From Nocardioides sp. BGMRC 2183 (lineage in GTDB: Bacteria > Actinomycetota > Actinomycetes > Propionibacteriales > Nocardioidaceae), in contig VSSA01000003.1 in assembly GCA_008123405.1 (NCBI GenBank), forward strand, positions 248,001 to 312,000: DNA of 64,000 nt, written 5' to 3'. Below, piece after piece: positions 26,419 to 34,288 of this stretch. The position numbers were made by a program, and so were the translations under genes. Below the pieces are notes generated by a model, which had not been told where the DNA came from, searched no databases, and saw nothing but the letters and a program-made list of their open reading frames with translations. The number at the start of each line of letters is the position of its first letter. Position 1 is the stretch's first letter.

Positions 26419-26964
26419 TCAATGATCGGCGACGCTGACGCGCAGGTCGACTCCGTCGTCGACCGACCCGACGAGACCGCCGAGCACCCCGACGAGCACG
26501 CCGATCGCGACCAACGCTCTGATCGAGGCGCCTTCGCGGGCCGGCGGCCTCGAGCGCTGCCAGCGATACCAGTCGCTGCGTTGGAAGCGCGCGAGTCCGG
26601 CAAGCGCCACCGCTGTCGTCGCCAGCGAGAGGGCGGCGAGGACCGCCCGTGGGAGGCGGTCGACCGAGACCACGCTCAGGAGTCCCCCGAGCACGCTCAG
26701 GATCAGCACCACCCAGGCGAGCACGACGCGGATGGTGCGAGCCCGGATGACGCCCGCTGAGACGTACCCCACGAGGAGCGCGCCGAGTCCGGCCGAGATA
26801 ACCGTCGACGCTTCGTCGCCGACACGGCCGCCGTAGCTCACCAGGAGCACCGTCTGGCCCGCGAGCGAGGCCCACGCGACCACCCAGATCGAACGAGGCA
26901 GCGGCGGCGCGACGCCCTGCCGTTCGCGTCCTCCGTCTGGCTCCACCGGCGCAGATTCAGGCAT
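26419..26964 (-). CDS. Hypothetical membrane protein with four to five helices
   Basis: A 181-residue product with a proline/charge-rich N-terminus followed by hydrophobic segments at about 25-43, 52-72, 78-100, 105-125 and 148-166. Start ATG 26964 has GGGAAG upstream. No conserved motif is recognised. It is convergent with the secreted protein gene and divergent from the HNH gene. The 296-bp gap on its 5' side (26965-27260) contains only the HNH promoter and nothing else I can support. Confidence 0.6.
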   Translation of the reverse strand: MPESAPVEPDGGRERQGVAPPLPRSIWVVAWASLAGQTVLLVSYGGRVGDEASTVISAGLGALLVGYVSAGVIRARTIRVVLAWVVLILSVLGGLLSVVSVDRLPRAVLAALSLATTAVALAGLARFQRSDWYRWQRSRPPAREGASIRALVAIGVLVGVLGGLVGSVDDGVDLRVSVADH

Positions 26965-27247
26965 GTCGTCACTTCCCGAGCTCGCCGCGCCGCCGCGCGC
27001 TCGTGCAGCCCCGAGGTCCGTCGGACGACGCGGCGGCCAGCCATCGCATGTCTGAACTGTCCCACGATGCTGCGTGACAAAGGTGGCGGACGCCGCGACG
27101 AGTCAGCACCCTGCAACCCGACGATCAGCGGCGGTGTCAGCTCACCCGGCCGACGTCGATGCGATCCACCAGTTGCGTCGTCATGTGGCCCACCACTGAG
27201 CAGAAGGCCCACGGCATCGGCGACCTCAATGTGTCGGGGGTCTCTCC

Positions 27248-27253
27248 TAGCGT
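27248..27253 (+). promoter_or_regulatory. Putative -10 box of a leaderless promoter (HNH gene)
   Basis: TAGCGT ends exactly seven bases before ATG 27261 and no ribosome binding site lies between, so transcription would start at the A of the start codon. The signal is defined by spacing alone. Confidence 0.45.
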
Positions 27254-27260
27254 TTGTCTC

Positions 27261-28619
27261 ATGTCGACCACGCTCCCGTTGACCGCTGAGGAGATCACCG
27301 CGTTCGTCGCGCGGCTGCGCTCTGGCGCCACGGTGAGCGGCGGCAAGGTGACCGATCCGGGGGATCTGATCGATGTCATTGCCGAGTTGGAGTCGTTGAA
27401 GAACACCGCGGCCGGCCTCCAGGCCGACGCTGCCGCGGTCTTCGATGCCCTACGCCGCAGCGAGCACGCAGCAGAGGGTGTGCCCGCTGCACGTCAGGGG
27501 CGTGGGGTGGCCAACGAGATCGCCCTCGCCCGCCACGAGTCACCCCACCGCGGCCGCACCCTGCTCGGGATGGCCAAGGTCCTGACCACCGAGATGCCCC
27601 ACACCCACGCCCGATTGATCGACGGGTCGCTTTCGGAGTTCCGCGCGATGCTCCTGGTCCGCGAGACCGCCTGCCTCGCACTCCCTGACCGGCAACGCAT
27701 CGATCAGGAGCTCTGCGCCGACCCCGACACCCTGACCGGCCTGGGCACCCGCCACCTGCTCGGCCGCTGCCGCCGACTCGTGGTCGAGCTCGACCCCGCC
27801 GGCGCCGTACGCCGCGCCAGCAACGCCATCAGAGACCGGCACGTCTCGATCCGACCCGCGCCCGACACGATGACCTGGGTCAGCGCGCTCCTCCCCGTCG
27901 CCCAGGGTGTCGCGGTCCACGCCGCGCTCACCCGGGCCGCCGACCAGGCCCGCGCGAGCGGTGACCCGCGGTCGAAGGGCCAGGTCATGGCCGACACCCT
28001 CGTTCACCGCATCACCCGGTCCGCCGCCGTGCCCGGTGAAGAGCCCGTGGTGCCGGTCGGGGTCACCATCACGATCCCCGTGACCGCTCTGGCCGGTGGC
28101 CACGACGCCGCCGAGATCCACGCCAACGGCACCGCACCCGAGACCCTCCCCGCCGAGATCGCCCGCACCCTGATCGCCGCAGGCCTCACCGACCCCGCCA
28201 CCACGGCACACTGCTGGTACCGACGCCTCTTCGTCGACCCCGCCGGCCGACTGGTCGCGCTGACCAGCCGTTCTCGTGACTTCCCACCCGGACTCGCCGA
28301 CTTCCTCGACCTGCGCGGGGGCGGGATCTGCGCCACCCCCTGGTGCGACGCACCCATCCGCCACACCGACCACATCCAGCCCGCCCACCAGGGCGGACCC
28401 ACCAGCGCGATCAACGGTCAAGGCCTGTGCGAGGCCTGCAACCACGCCAAACAAGCCACCGGATGGACACAACGACCCCAACCCGACGGGACAGGCCAGG
28501 CCGTGCAGACCATCACCCCCACCGGCCACCACTACCAAACCCGACCACCAACCCCACCCGGCTGGCGACAACCCCACTACGTCCTCACCCAACCCGGCGT
28601 CTACACCCTCACCGCGTAG
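27261..28619 (+). CDS. DUF222 / 13E12-repeat HNH endonuclease domain protein
   Basis: A 452-residue protein of the large actinobacterial family with an N-terminal DUF222 (13E12 repeat) region and a C-terminal HNH nuclease. The nuclease core is RGGGICATPWCDAPIRHTDHIQPAHQGGPTSAINGQGLCEACNHAKQ, with paired cysteines and the catalytic-type His in TDHI. These proteins occur in many copies per genome. Their role is not established; mobile or defence functions have been proposed. The tail is rich in Pro, Gln and Thr. The start at ATG 27261 suggests a leaderless transcript. Confidence 0.9.
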   Translation: MSTTLPLTAEEITAFVARLRSGATVSGGKVTDPGDLIDVIAELESLKNTAAGLQADAAAVFDALRRSEHAAEGVPAARQGRGVANEIALARHESPHRGRTLLGMAKVLTTEMPHTHARLIDGSLSEFRAMLLVRETACLALPDRQRIDQELCADPDTLTGLGTRHLLGRCRRLVVELDPAGAVRRASNAIRDRHVSIRPAPDTMTWVSALLPVAQGVAVHAALTRAADQARASGDPRSKGQVMADTLVHRITRSAAVPGEEPVVPVGVTITIPVTALAGGHDAAEIHANGTAPETLPAEIARTLIAAGLTDPATTAHCWYRRLFVDPAGRLVALTSRSRDFPPGLADFLDLRGGGICATPWCDAPIRHTDHIQPAHQGGPTSAINGQGLCEACNHAKQATGWTQRPQPDGTGQAVQTITPTGHHYQTRPPTPPGWRQPHYVLTQPGVYTLTA

Positions 28620-28629
28620 CCAGTCAGGT

Positions 28630-28647
28630 GCGGCGGCTGGTCGCCGC
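28630..28647. terminator. Hairpin between convergent HNH and VOC genes
   Basis: GCGGCG, a six-base loop and CGCCGC form a perfect stem in the 38-bp convergent gap. It is a likely bidirectional terminator without a T tract. Confidence 0.5.
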
Positions 28648-28657
28648 CGCGTTCAAC

Positions 28658-29095
28658 TCAGTGCCTCGTCAGTTCCTGGGCGAGCATCACCAGGATGCCG
28701 CTGGGACCACGGACGTAGGTGAGCTTGTAGACGTCCTGATAGGTGGCCACCCCGCGCAGCGGATGGCAGCCGTGGCGCGCGGCGATCGCCAGCGCCTCGT
28801 CGAGGTCATCGACGGAGAACGCGACCCGGTGCATGCCGATCTCGTTGGGCAGCGTGGGCTCGGTCTCGATCGCGGTCGGGTGGAGGTACTCGAAGAGCTC
28901 CAGACGCCCGTTGCCGTCGGGCGTCTGGAGCATGGCGATCTTGGCGTGGTTGCCGTCGAGGCCGACTGCCTGGTCGGTCCACTCACCGCTGACCTCGTCG
29001 CGGCCGAGGACAGTGAGGCCGAGGTCGGTGAAGAAGGCGATCGTCGCCTCCAGGTCGCGGACAGCGATGCCGACGTTCTCCAGCTTGATGGGCAC
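28658..29095 (-). CDS. VOC family (glyoxalase/bleomycin-resistance fold) protein
   Basis: A 145-residue protein with the two beta-alpha-beta-beta-beta modules of the vicinal oxygen chelate fold: KLENVGIAVRDLEATIAFFTDLGL (first module, His replaced by Asn-Val-Gly) and GMHRVAFSVDDLDEALAIAARHG (second module, metal-type His). ELFEY supplies the usual glutamate. The family includes glyoxalases, epimerases, dioxygenases and binding proteins; the exact reaction is not evident. Start is GTG 29095. It lies 10 bp after the reductase gene on the same strand and may be co-transcribed with it. Confidence 0.8.
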   Translation of the reverse strand: MPIKLENVGIAVRDLEATIAFFTDLGLTVLGRDEVSGEWTDQAVGLDGNHAKIAMLQTPDGNGRLELFEYLHPTAIETEPTLPNEIGMHRVAFSVDDLDEALAIAARHGCHPLRGVATYQDVYKLTYVRGPSGILVMLAQELTRH

Positions 29096-29105
29096 GAACG
29101 GAACG

Positions 29106-29957
29106 CTACGGCGCGACCGAGAGGTGCGCCAGCGCTGTCGGCGTACGTCCCCCGACGGTCTCGACGACGTCCGTGACCTGGGCCAGCTTCCCGAGACGGA
29201 TCGCTGCTCCGAAGGAGACCGTCAGGGGCGCGAACGCAGCCGGCAGCCCGCCGGCGATCAGGCCCTCCGCGTAGGCATCGTCGTCGACGGTGACCACCGT
29301 GACGTCACGACCAGCCTGCTGGGCTGCCAGATCGGCCAGGTCGGAGGCGGTGACTGCCTCCGGCCCGGTGACGTCGTAGACCTTCCCCTCGTGGCCGTCG
29401 CCGGTGAGCACGCCGACGGCCACGGCGGCGCAGTCGGCACGGGTGACGTAGGCGGCGCCCCCGTCGCCAGTGTTGGTGACCAGCTGCCCGCTCGCAGCGG
29501 CCTGGGCGACCGCGCCGAGCTGCATCTCGGCGTACAGGTTGTTGCGCAGCATCGTCCAGGACAGGCCGCTCGCGCGCAGCGCCTCCTCGGTGGCGGCGTG
29601 GTCGGGCACCACACCGGCGGGGTTGTCGGTGGTCGGCTCGGGCACCGACGTGTAGGCGATGTGGCGTACGCCGGCCTCGGCAGCAGCATCGATCGCGGCG
29701 CGGTGTCCCTCGACGCGAGCGCCGACGGCGTCGGTCGAGATGAGCAGCATCCGCTCGACCCCGTCGAAAGCCTCGACGAGTCCCTCGGGTCGGCTGAAGT
29801 CGGCGGCACGTACGGCGGCTCCCCGCTCGGCGTAGTGGGCGAGCGTGGCCGGGTCGCGGGTGAGGAGGACGACCTCGGCGGGGTCGACGGTGGCGAGCAG
29901 CTGGTCCGCGACGAGGCGGCCGAGCTGGCCCGAGGCGCCGGTGACGGCGATGGTCAT
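29106..29957 (-). CDS. NmrA/QorB-like NAD(P)H-binding reductase
   Basis: A 283-residue atypical short-chain dehydrogenase. The nucleotide motif TGASGQLGRLVADQLL is at the N-terminus, followed by LLISTDAV and HIAYTSVPEP, which replace the usual catalytic Tyr-x-x-x-Lys. This pattern and length match NAD(P)H:quinone oxidoreductase QorB (YtfG) and NmrA-like sensors. It would act in the cytoplasm on quinones or similar electrophiles. It is divergent from an Rrf2 regulator across a short gap with an inverted repeat, so it is probably that regulator's target. Confidence 0.82.
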   Translation of the reverse strand: MTIAVTGASGQLGRLVADQLLATVDPAEVVLLTRDPATLAHYAERGAAVRAADFSRPEGLVEAFDGVERMLLISTDAVGARVEGHRAAIDAAAEAGVRHIAYTSVPEPTTDNPAGVVPDHAATEEALRASGLSWTMLRNNLYAEMQLGAVAQAAASGQLVTNTGDGGAAYVTRADCAAVAVGVLTGDGHEGKVYDVTGPEAVTASDLADLAAQQAGRDVTVVTVDDDAYAEGLIAGGLPAAFAPLTVSFGAAIRLGKLAQVTDVVETVGGRTPTALAHLSVAP

Positions 29958-29976
29958 GAGCAGATCCGATCTGTAG

Positions 29977-30012
29977 TCGTGATGATGACAGTTCTGAATG
30001 TAGTCATCACGA
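29977..30012. promoter_or_regulatory. Inverted repeat operator between reductase and Rrf2 genes
   Basis: TCGTGATGA (29977-29985) and TCATCACGA (30004-30012) are perfect 9-bp inverted arms separated by 18 bp in the 78-bp divergent gap. They fit the expected binding site of the adjacent Rrf2-type regulator, repressing both genes. Confidence 0.6.
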
Positions 30013-30035
30013 TTGCAATAAGGCAAGATGGGGGT

Positions 30036-30503
30036 ATGGCCAGGTCGACCAACACCCAGTTCGCGGTGGCCGTGCACGTGCTGACCTACCTCGCCTCGAG
30101 CGCTGCGGCAGGCCGCACCACGCCGGTCGGGTCGGAGGAGCTGGCCGGCAGCACCTCGGTCAACCCGGTCCACGTGCGCAAGGTCCTGGGTCCGCTGCGC
30201 GCGGGTGGGCTGGTGCACTCACGGCCCGGGGCTCACGGCGGCTGGGAGCTGGCCGTCGACCCCGACGCGGTGACCCTCGCCGAGGTGTGGCGGCTGCTCC
30301 AGGGGAGCGACCCCGTGCTCGGCATCCACGGCCCGAATCCCGCCTGCGCGGTCGGTGCCAACATCCAGGACGTGTTGGTCGACATCGACCAGCGGGTGAG
30401 CGCCGCGATCACCGCCGAGCTGGGCGGGATCACCCTCAGCGACATCCTCGACACGGCCGGCTTCGACGCCGACGACTACGCCGTGATCGCCGGTCTGAGC
30501 TAG
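30036..30503 (+). CDS. Rrf2 family transcriptional regulator lacking the Fe-S cysteine triad
   Basis: A 155-residue winged-helix regulator with the Rrf2 start (FAVAVHVLTYLAS), recognition helix (TSVNPVHVRKVLGPLRAGGLVHSRPGAHGGWELA) and a C-terminal dimerisation helix. Only one cysteine is present (NPACAVGAN), so it cannot bind the [2Fe-2S] or [4Fe-4S] cluster of IscR/NsrR in the usual way. It is more like the CymR/YwnA-type members, which sense thiols or electrophiles through a single cysteine or a ligand. It is divergent from the QorB-like reductase and overlaps the end of the glycerate kinase gene by four bases. Confidence 0.85.
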   Translation: MARSTNTQFAVAVHVLTYLASSAAAGRTTPVGSEELAGSTSVNPVHVRKVLGPLRAGGLVHSRPGAHGGWELAVDPDAVTLAEVWRLLQGSDPVLGIHGPNPACAVGANIQDVLVDIDQRVSAAITAELGGITLSDILDTAGFDADDYAVIAGLS

Positions 30504-31648
30504 GAGCCTGCTGCACCCGCCGCCGACCAGATCGACGCCAGCGCCCGACCCGTGCTCTCCAGGTTGACGGCCGCGGACCCGAGCGCCTCCTCCAAGCTCA
30601 CCACACCCGGCACCACGCTCACGACCGCCGTCATCCCGGCCGCCAGGATCTCCTCGACGCCCTCGCCCAGCGAGCCCGCCACCCCGATCACCGGGAGCCC
30701 GCGCTCGCGAGCCCGACGCAGCACCCCGACCGGCGCCTTGCCCGCCAAGGACTGTGCGTCCAGGCAGCCCTCGCCGGTCAGCACCAGGTCCGCGTCGGTC
30801 AGCAGCTCGTCGAGCCCGACCGCGTCGGCCACGAGATCGATCCCGGGCCTCAGCTCACCACCGAGCAGCCCGGTCAGGGCGAAGCCGATCCCGCCGGCCG
30901 CACCGCTGCCCGGCACCGACGGGTCGGCATCGAACCGCTCGGCCACCACGCCCGCCAGGTGTCCCAGATGGTCGTCGAGCAGCGCGACCGTCGCCTCATC
31001 CGCACCCTTCTGCGGTCCGAAGACCGCCGCCGCGCCCCGCGGCCCGGTCAGCGGGTTGTCGACGTCGCAGGCCGCGACCACCTCGCACTCGGTGAGCGCC
31101 GGGTGTAGCCCGGTGAGGTCGATGTCCGCGAGGTCGCCGAGCACCGCTCCGCCGTGCCCGAGGTCCGCGCCGCCGGCGTCGACGAAGCGCGCCCCCAGCG
31201 CCTGGAGCAGTCCGACACCACCATCGGTGCAGGCGCTGCCGCCCAGGCCGATCACCAGTCGCCGGGCGCCCAGGTCGAGGGCGGCGGCGATCAGCTCACC
31301 GGTCCCGTACGACGTCGCGCGACCCGCGTCGCGCGACCCCTCCTCGACCAACGTCAGCCCTGAAGCTGCCGCGACCTCGACCACTGCGGTCAGCGGCCCG
31401 GAGCCCCCGAGCAGGCCGAAGGCGGCATCGACCGCAGCCCCGAGCGGACCGGTGACGCGCCGCGTCTCCAGTCGGCCACCGGTCGCGTCGACCAGCGCCT
31501 GAACCGTCCCCTCGCCACCGTCGGCGAGCGGCACCCGCACGCACGCGGAGTCCGGTGCCCCCAGCAGCCACCCACGCTCGAGGGCGGCGGCCACCTCCGG
31601 GCTGGAGAGGCTGCCCTTGAAGGAGTCGGGAGCGATCACCACCCGCAT
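30500..31648 (-). CDS. glxK: Glycerate kinase (GarK/GlxK family)
   Basis: A 382-residue cytoplasmic kinase that phosphorylates D-glycerate, usually at C2, feeding glycolysis. The family landmarks are all present: IAPDSFKGSLSSPEVA at the N-terminus, PLADGGEGT, GLGGSACTDGGVGLLQALGARF (phosphate-binding) and LTGEGCLDAQSLAGKAPVGV. The start is ATG 31648, 13 bp after the gntP stop; the genes form an operon gntP-glxK. The regulator CdaR is divergent from gntP. The pairing shows that the GntP carrier probably imports glycerate or a glycerate precursor. Confidence 0.93.
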   Translation of the reverse strand: MRVVIAPDSFKGSLSSPEVAAALERGWLLGAPDSACVRVPLADGGEGTVQALVDATGGRLETRRVTGPLGAAVDAAFGLLGGSGPLTAVVEVAAASGLTLVEEGSRDAGRATSYGTGELIAAALDLGARRLVIGLGGSACTDGGVGLLQALGARFVDAGGADLGHGGAVLGDLADIDLTGLHPALTECEVVAACDVDNPLTGPRGAAAVFGPQKGADEATVALLDDHLGHLAGVVAERFDADPSVPGSGAAGGIGFALTGLLGGELRPGIDLVADAVGLDELLTDADLVLTGEGCLDAQSLAGKAPVGVLRRARERGLPVIGVAGSLGEGVEEILAAGMTAVVSVVPGVVSLEEALGSAAVNLESTGRALASIWSAAGAAGS

Positions 31649-31661
31649 GGCCCGGCCCCGC

Positions 31662-33035
31662 TCAGACGAAGAGCGAGAGGACGAAGACGACGGCGATGGT
31701 GGCCAGGCCCTGCAGCGCGGTCGCGGCGGTCTGCGCGGCGTACGCCTGCTTCACGCTCATCCGACTGAACTGGCTGACCACCCAGAAGTAGCTGTCGTTG
31801 GCGTGCGAGACGACCATCGCGCCCGCACCGATCGACATCACGACCAGGACCCTGCCGAAGTCGCTGTCGAACCCGAGCTCGCCGAGCAGGGGCGCCATCA
31901 GCACCGAGGTGGTGACCAGCGCGACCGTCGAGGAGCCCTGCGCGGACTTCAGCGCGGCGGCGATCAGGAACGGGACGAAGATGCCGATCCCCAGGCCGGA
32001 GAGCTTGTCGCCGAGGTAGGTGCCGACCGGGGTGGCCTGGATGACCGCGCCGAACGCGCCGCCGGCGCCGGTGATCAGCAGGATCGGGGCCGCGGCCACG
32101 ATGCCCTCGGAGATCCGCTCGTTGAGCCGGTCCATGAAGCCAGGGCGCGGCAACAGGACGAGCGCGCAGAGCAGGCCGACGAGGAGCGCGATCACCGGGA
32201 GACCGAAGAAGCGCAGGATGTCGGCGACGACGCCGGCGCCCAGCGGCTCCGTCGGGAAGGCGGCGATCGAGCCGAGCATGATCAGCAGCAGCGGCACGAA
32301 GATCGGAGCGAACGAGGCTGCCGCGCCGGGCAGCGTGCCCAGCTCGTCGCGCAGCCGACCGAACGCCGCGATCCGCTCCTCGACATCCTCCGCGGCGAGG
32401 CCGTCGGGCTGCACGTCGCGGAAGCGACGGGCCCACAGGTTGCCGGCGATGGCGGCCACCGCGGCCAGCGGAAGACCGACCGCGATGACGAGGCCGAGCT
32501 GGTCGCTCAAGCCCAGGTTGCCGGCCGCGGCGATCGGGCCCGGCGTCGGCGGCACCAGGGTGTGGGTGGCGAAGAGTCCGGTCGCGAGAGCCACCGACAT
32601 CGCCACCGGCGAGACCCGGTTGCGGACCGCCATCGACTCCTTGAGTGAGTTGAGGATGACGTATCCGGAGTCGCAGAAGACCGGGATCGAGACGATGTAG
32701 CCGATCACGGACATGGTGACGGTCGGGTAGCGCTGACCGATCCGCTTCACGATCCAGTCCGCCATCGTGATCGCGGCCCCGGACTTGTCCAGGATCACCC
32801 CGATCACGGTGCCGAGGATGATCACCAGACCGATCGAGCCCAGCGTCGCCCCGAACCCGGTGGTGATCACGGTGACCAGACCGAGGGTGTCGCCCTCGTC
32901 GAGCAGCGGGAGGCCGAACGCCAAGCCGCCGAACAGGGCGGCGAGCAGCAGCGCCGCGAACGGATGCAGCTTCAGCACGCTCGCGGCCAGGACCAGGGCC
33001 ACGACGACCCCGATCAGCACGTACACGTCCGCCAT
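31662..33035 (-). CDS. gntP: GntP family gluconate/glycerate:H+ symporter
   Basis: A 457-residue integral membrane permease with about twelve to fourteen helices. The family signatures are IGLVIILGTVIGVILDKSGAA, IPVFCDSGYVILNSL, THTLVPPTPGPIAAAG and the C-terminal VSHANDSYFWVVSQFSRM. It is a proton symporter for gluconate-like acids. A strong ribosome binding site GAGGAGGT precedes ATG 33035. It leads the operon with glycerate kinase, which favours glycerate over gluconate as substrate. It is probably controlled by the divergent CdaR protein through two GTGCAGATGCAC sites in the shared promoter region. Confidence 0.92.
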   Translation of the reverse strand: MADVYVLIGVVVALVLAASVLKLHPFAALLLAALFGGLAFGLPLLDEGDTLGLVTVITTGFGATLGSIGLVIILGTVIGVILDKSGAAITMADWIVKRIGQRYPTVTMSVIGYIVSIPVFCDSGYVILNSLKESMAVRNRVSPVAMSVALATGLFATHTLVPPTPGPIAAAGNLGLSDQLGLVIAVGLPLAAVAAIAGNLWARRFRDVQPDGLAAEDVEERIAAFGRLRDELGTLPGAAASFAPIFVPLLLIMLGSIAAFPTEPLGAGVVADILRFFGLPVIALLVGLLCALVLLPRPGFMDRLNERISEGIVAAAPILLITGAGGAFGAVIQATPVGTYLGDKLSGLGIGIFVPFLIAAALKSAQGSSTVALVTTSVLMAPLLGELGFDSDFGRVLVVMSIGAGAMVVSHANDSYFWVVSQFSRMSVKQAYAAQTAATALQGLATIAVVFVLSLFV

Positions 33036-33108
33036 CGGACCTCCTCGTTCTTCGGCCGTCCGGACGACGACCGATTCACTATCCCGGTCCGCGGCAGACA
33101 GGTGCCAC

Positions 33109-33162
33109 GTGCAGATGCACGGAGAGACATCGCCCTTGATCGATCAGATTGTGCAGATGCAC
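33109..33162. promoter_or_regulatory. Two identical GTGCAGATGCAC sites, candidate CdaR operators
   Basis: The 12-mer GTGCAGATGCAC occurs twice, at 33109-33120 and 33151-33162, in the 149-bp divergent region between gntP and cdaR. Each is an inverted repeat (GTGCA-GA-TGCAC). The starts are 42 bp apart, four helical turns, so two regulator dimers could bind on the same face. Confidence 0.65.
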
Positions 33163-33184
33163 CGCCGTGGCGGATGCTGGTCGG

Positions 33185-34288
33185 GTGAATCCCCTGACCG
33201 CCGATGTCGCGGAGCGGATCGTGGAGCGCACCACCACCGTGATCGGGCGCAACGTGAACGTGATGAGCGACCGCGGTCTGATCCTGGCCAGCGGCGACCC
33301 CGATCGTCTGCGCCAGCAACACGAAGGGGCTCTCGTCGCCGCCCAACGCGACCGCGTCGTGGTGATCGAGGCGGCCGAGGCCCACACGCTGCGCGGTGTC
33401 CAACCCGGGGTCAACGTGCCGCTCCACCACCACGGCGAGGTGGTCGGGGTGATCGGCATCTCCGGCGATCCCGACGAAGTGCTGGTCCTGGCCGATCTGA
33501 TCCGGGTCACCGCCGAGCTGATCCTCGAGCAGGCCGGCGTCGTGGAGAGCGGCCACCGGCTCCAGCAGGCCCGCGAGGACCTACTCGCCGCCATTGTGGA
33601 CGGCCGGATCGACCGCGACACCGCCCGCAGTCGCGCCGCCGCGGTCGGTGTCGACCTCGCCGTACGACGCCGCTGCGCCGTGGTCCGGCCGGTCGACGAG
33701 AGCGGCGCCGAAGCCCTTCGCGCCGTGCAGTGGCGGGTGGCGAGCCTCCCCGATGTGCTGCACACCCACCGCCGCAGCGACGAACTGGCGATCTGGTGGC
33801 CGGCCGACGGGTCCCGCAGTCGCGACGATGTCCGGCAGGCGCTGTCGGTTCACCGCGATCGCCTGGTGTGGGGCGAGGGCGCCCCATTCGGCGGCGAGGA
33901 CGGAGTGCGGCAGGCCCGGCTGGCCGCGATCGACGCCCTCTCCGTCTCCCACCTGGCCGCCGACCTGTACGACGCCCGCGACCTGCCCCTGGTCGCGCTC
34001 CTCTCCGGTCTGCGCGACGACCGGCGTGCCGCGACACTCGCGGCGCCGTGGAGCGCGCTGGTCGCCGCCGACCGACACGGCGAACTCCGAGCCACCCTCC
34101 GCGCGTGGATCGAGCACGACCTGCATCCCGGCGACTGCGCCGCAGCGCTACACGTGCACCGCAACACGCTCCGCGGTCGGCTGGACCGGATCGAGCGGAT
34201 CACCGGCCTGGAGATCCGCCGGGTGCCCAGCCTGCTGCAGCTCTACCTGGGGCCGCTGCTCGCGAGCGAGCCGGATCCGGGCGTCTAG
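33185..34288 (+). CDS. cdaR: CdaR (sugar-diacid recognition) family transcriptional regulator
   Basis: A 367-residue regulator. The N-terminal sugar-diacid recognition domain (about 1-135) contains VERTTTVIGRNVNVMSDRGLILASGDPDRL and GVNVPLHHHGEVVGVIGISGDPDEV. The C-terminal PucR-type helix-turn-helix (about 310-360) reads ALHVHRNTLRGRLDRIERITGLEIRR. E. coli CdaR activates glucarate, galactarate and glycerate genes in response to glycerate-type acids. Start is GTG 33185. The divergent gntP-glxK operon is the obvious target. Its last 141 bases overlap, on the opposite strand, the end of the chelatase frame. Confidence 0.92.
   Translation: MNPLTADVAERIVERTTTVIGRNVNVMSDRGLILASGDPDRLRQQHEGALVAAQRDRVVVIEAAEAHTLRGVQPGVNVPLHHHGEVVGVIGISGDPDEVLVLADLIRVTAELILEQAGVVESGHRLQQAREDLLAAIVDGRIDRDTARSRAAAVGVDLAVRRRCAVVRPVDESGAEALRAVQWRVASLPDVLHTHRRSDELAIWWPADGSRSRDDVRQALSVHRDRLVWGEGAPFGGEDGVRQARLAAIDALSVSHLAADLYDARDLPLVALLSGLRDDRRAATLAAPWSALVAADRHGELRATLRAWIEHDLHPGDCAAALHVHRNTLRGRLDRIERITGLEIRRVPSLLQLYLGPLLASEPDPGV

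Noticed and set aside
27067-27282. Small plus-strand frame upstream of the HNH gene
   Set aside because: It overlaps the HNH promoter and start, lacks a ribosome binding site and has no protein-like composition.
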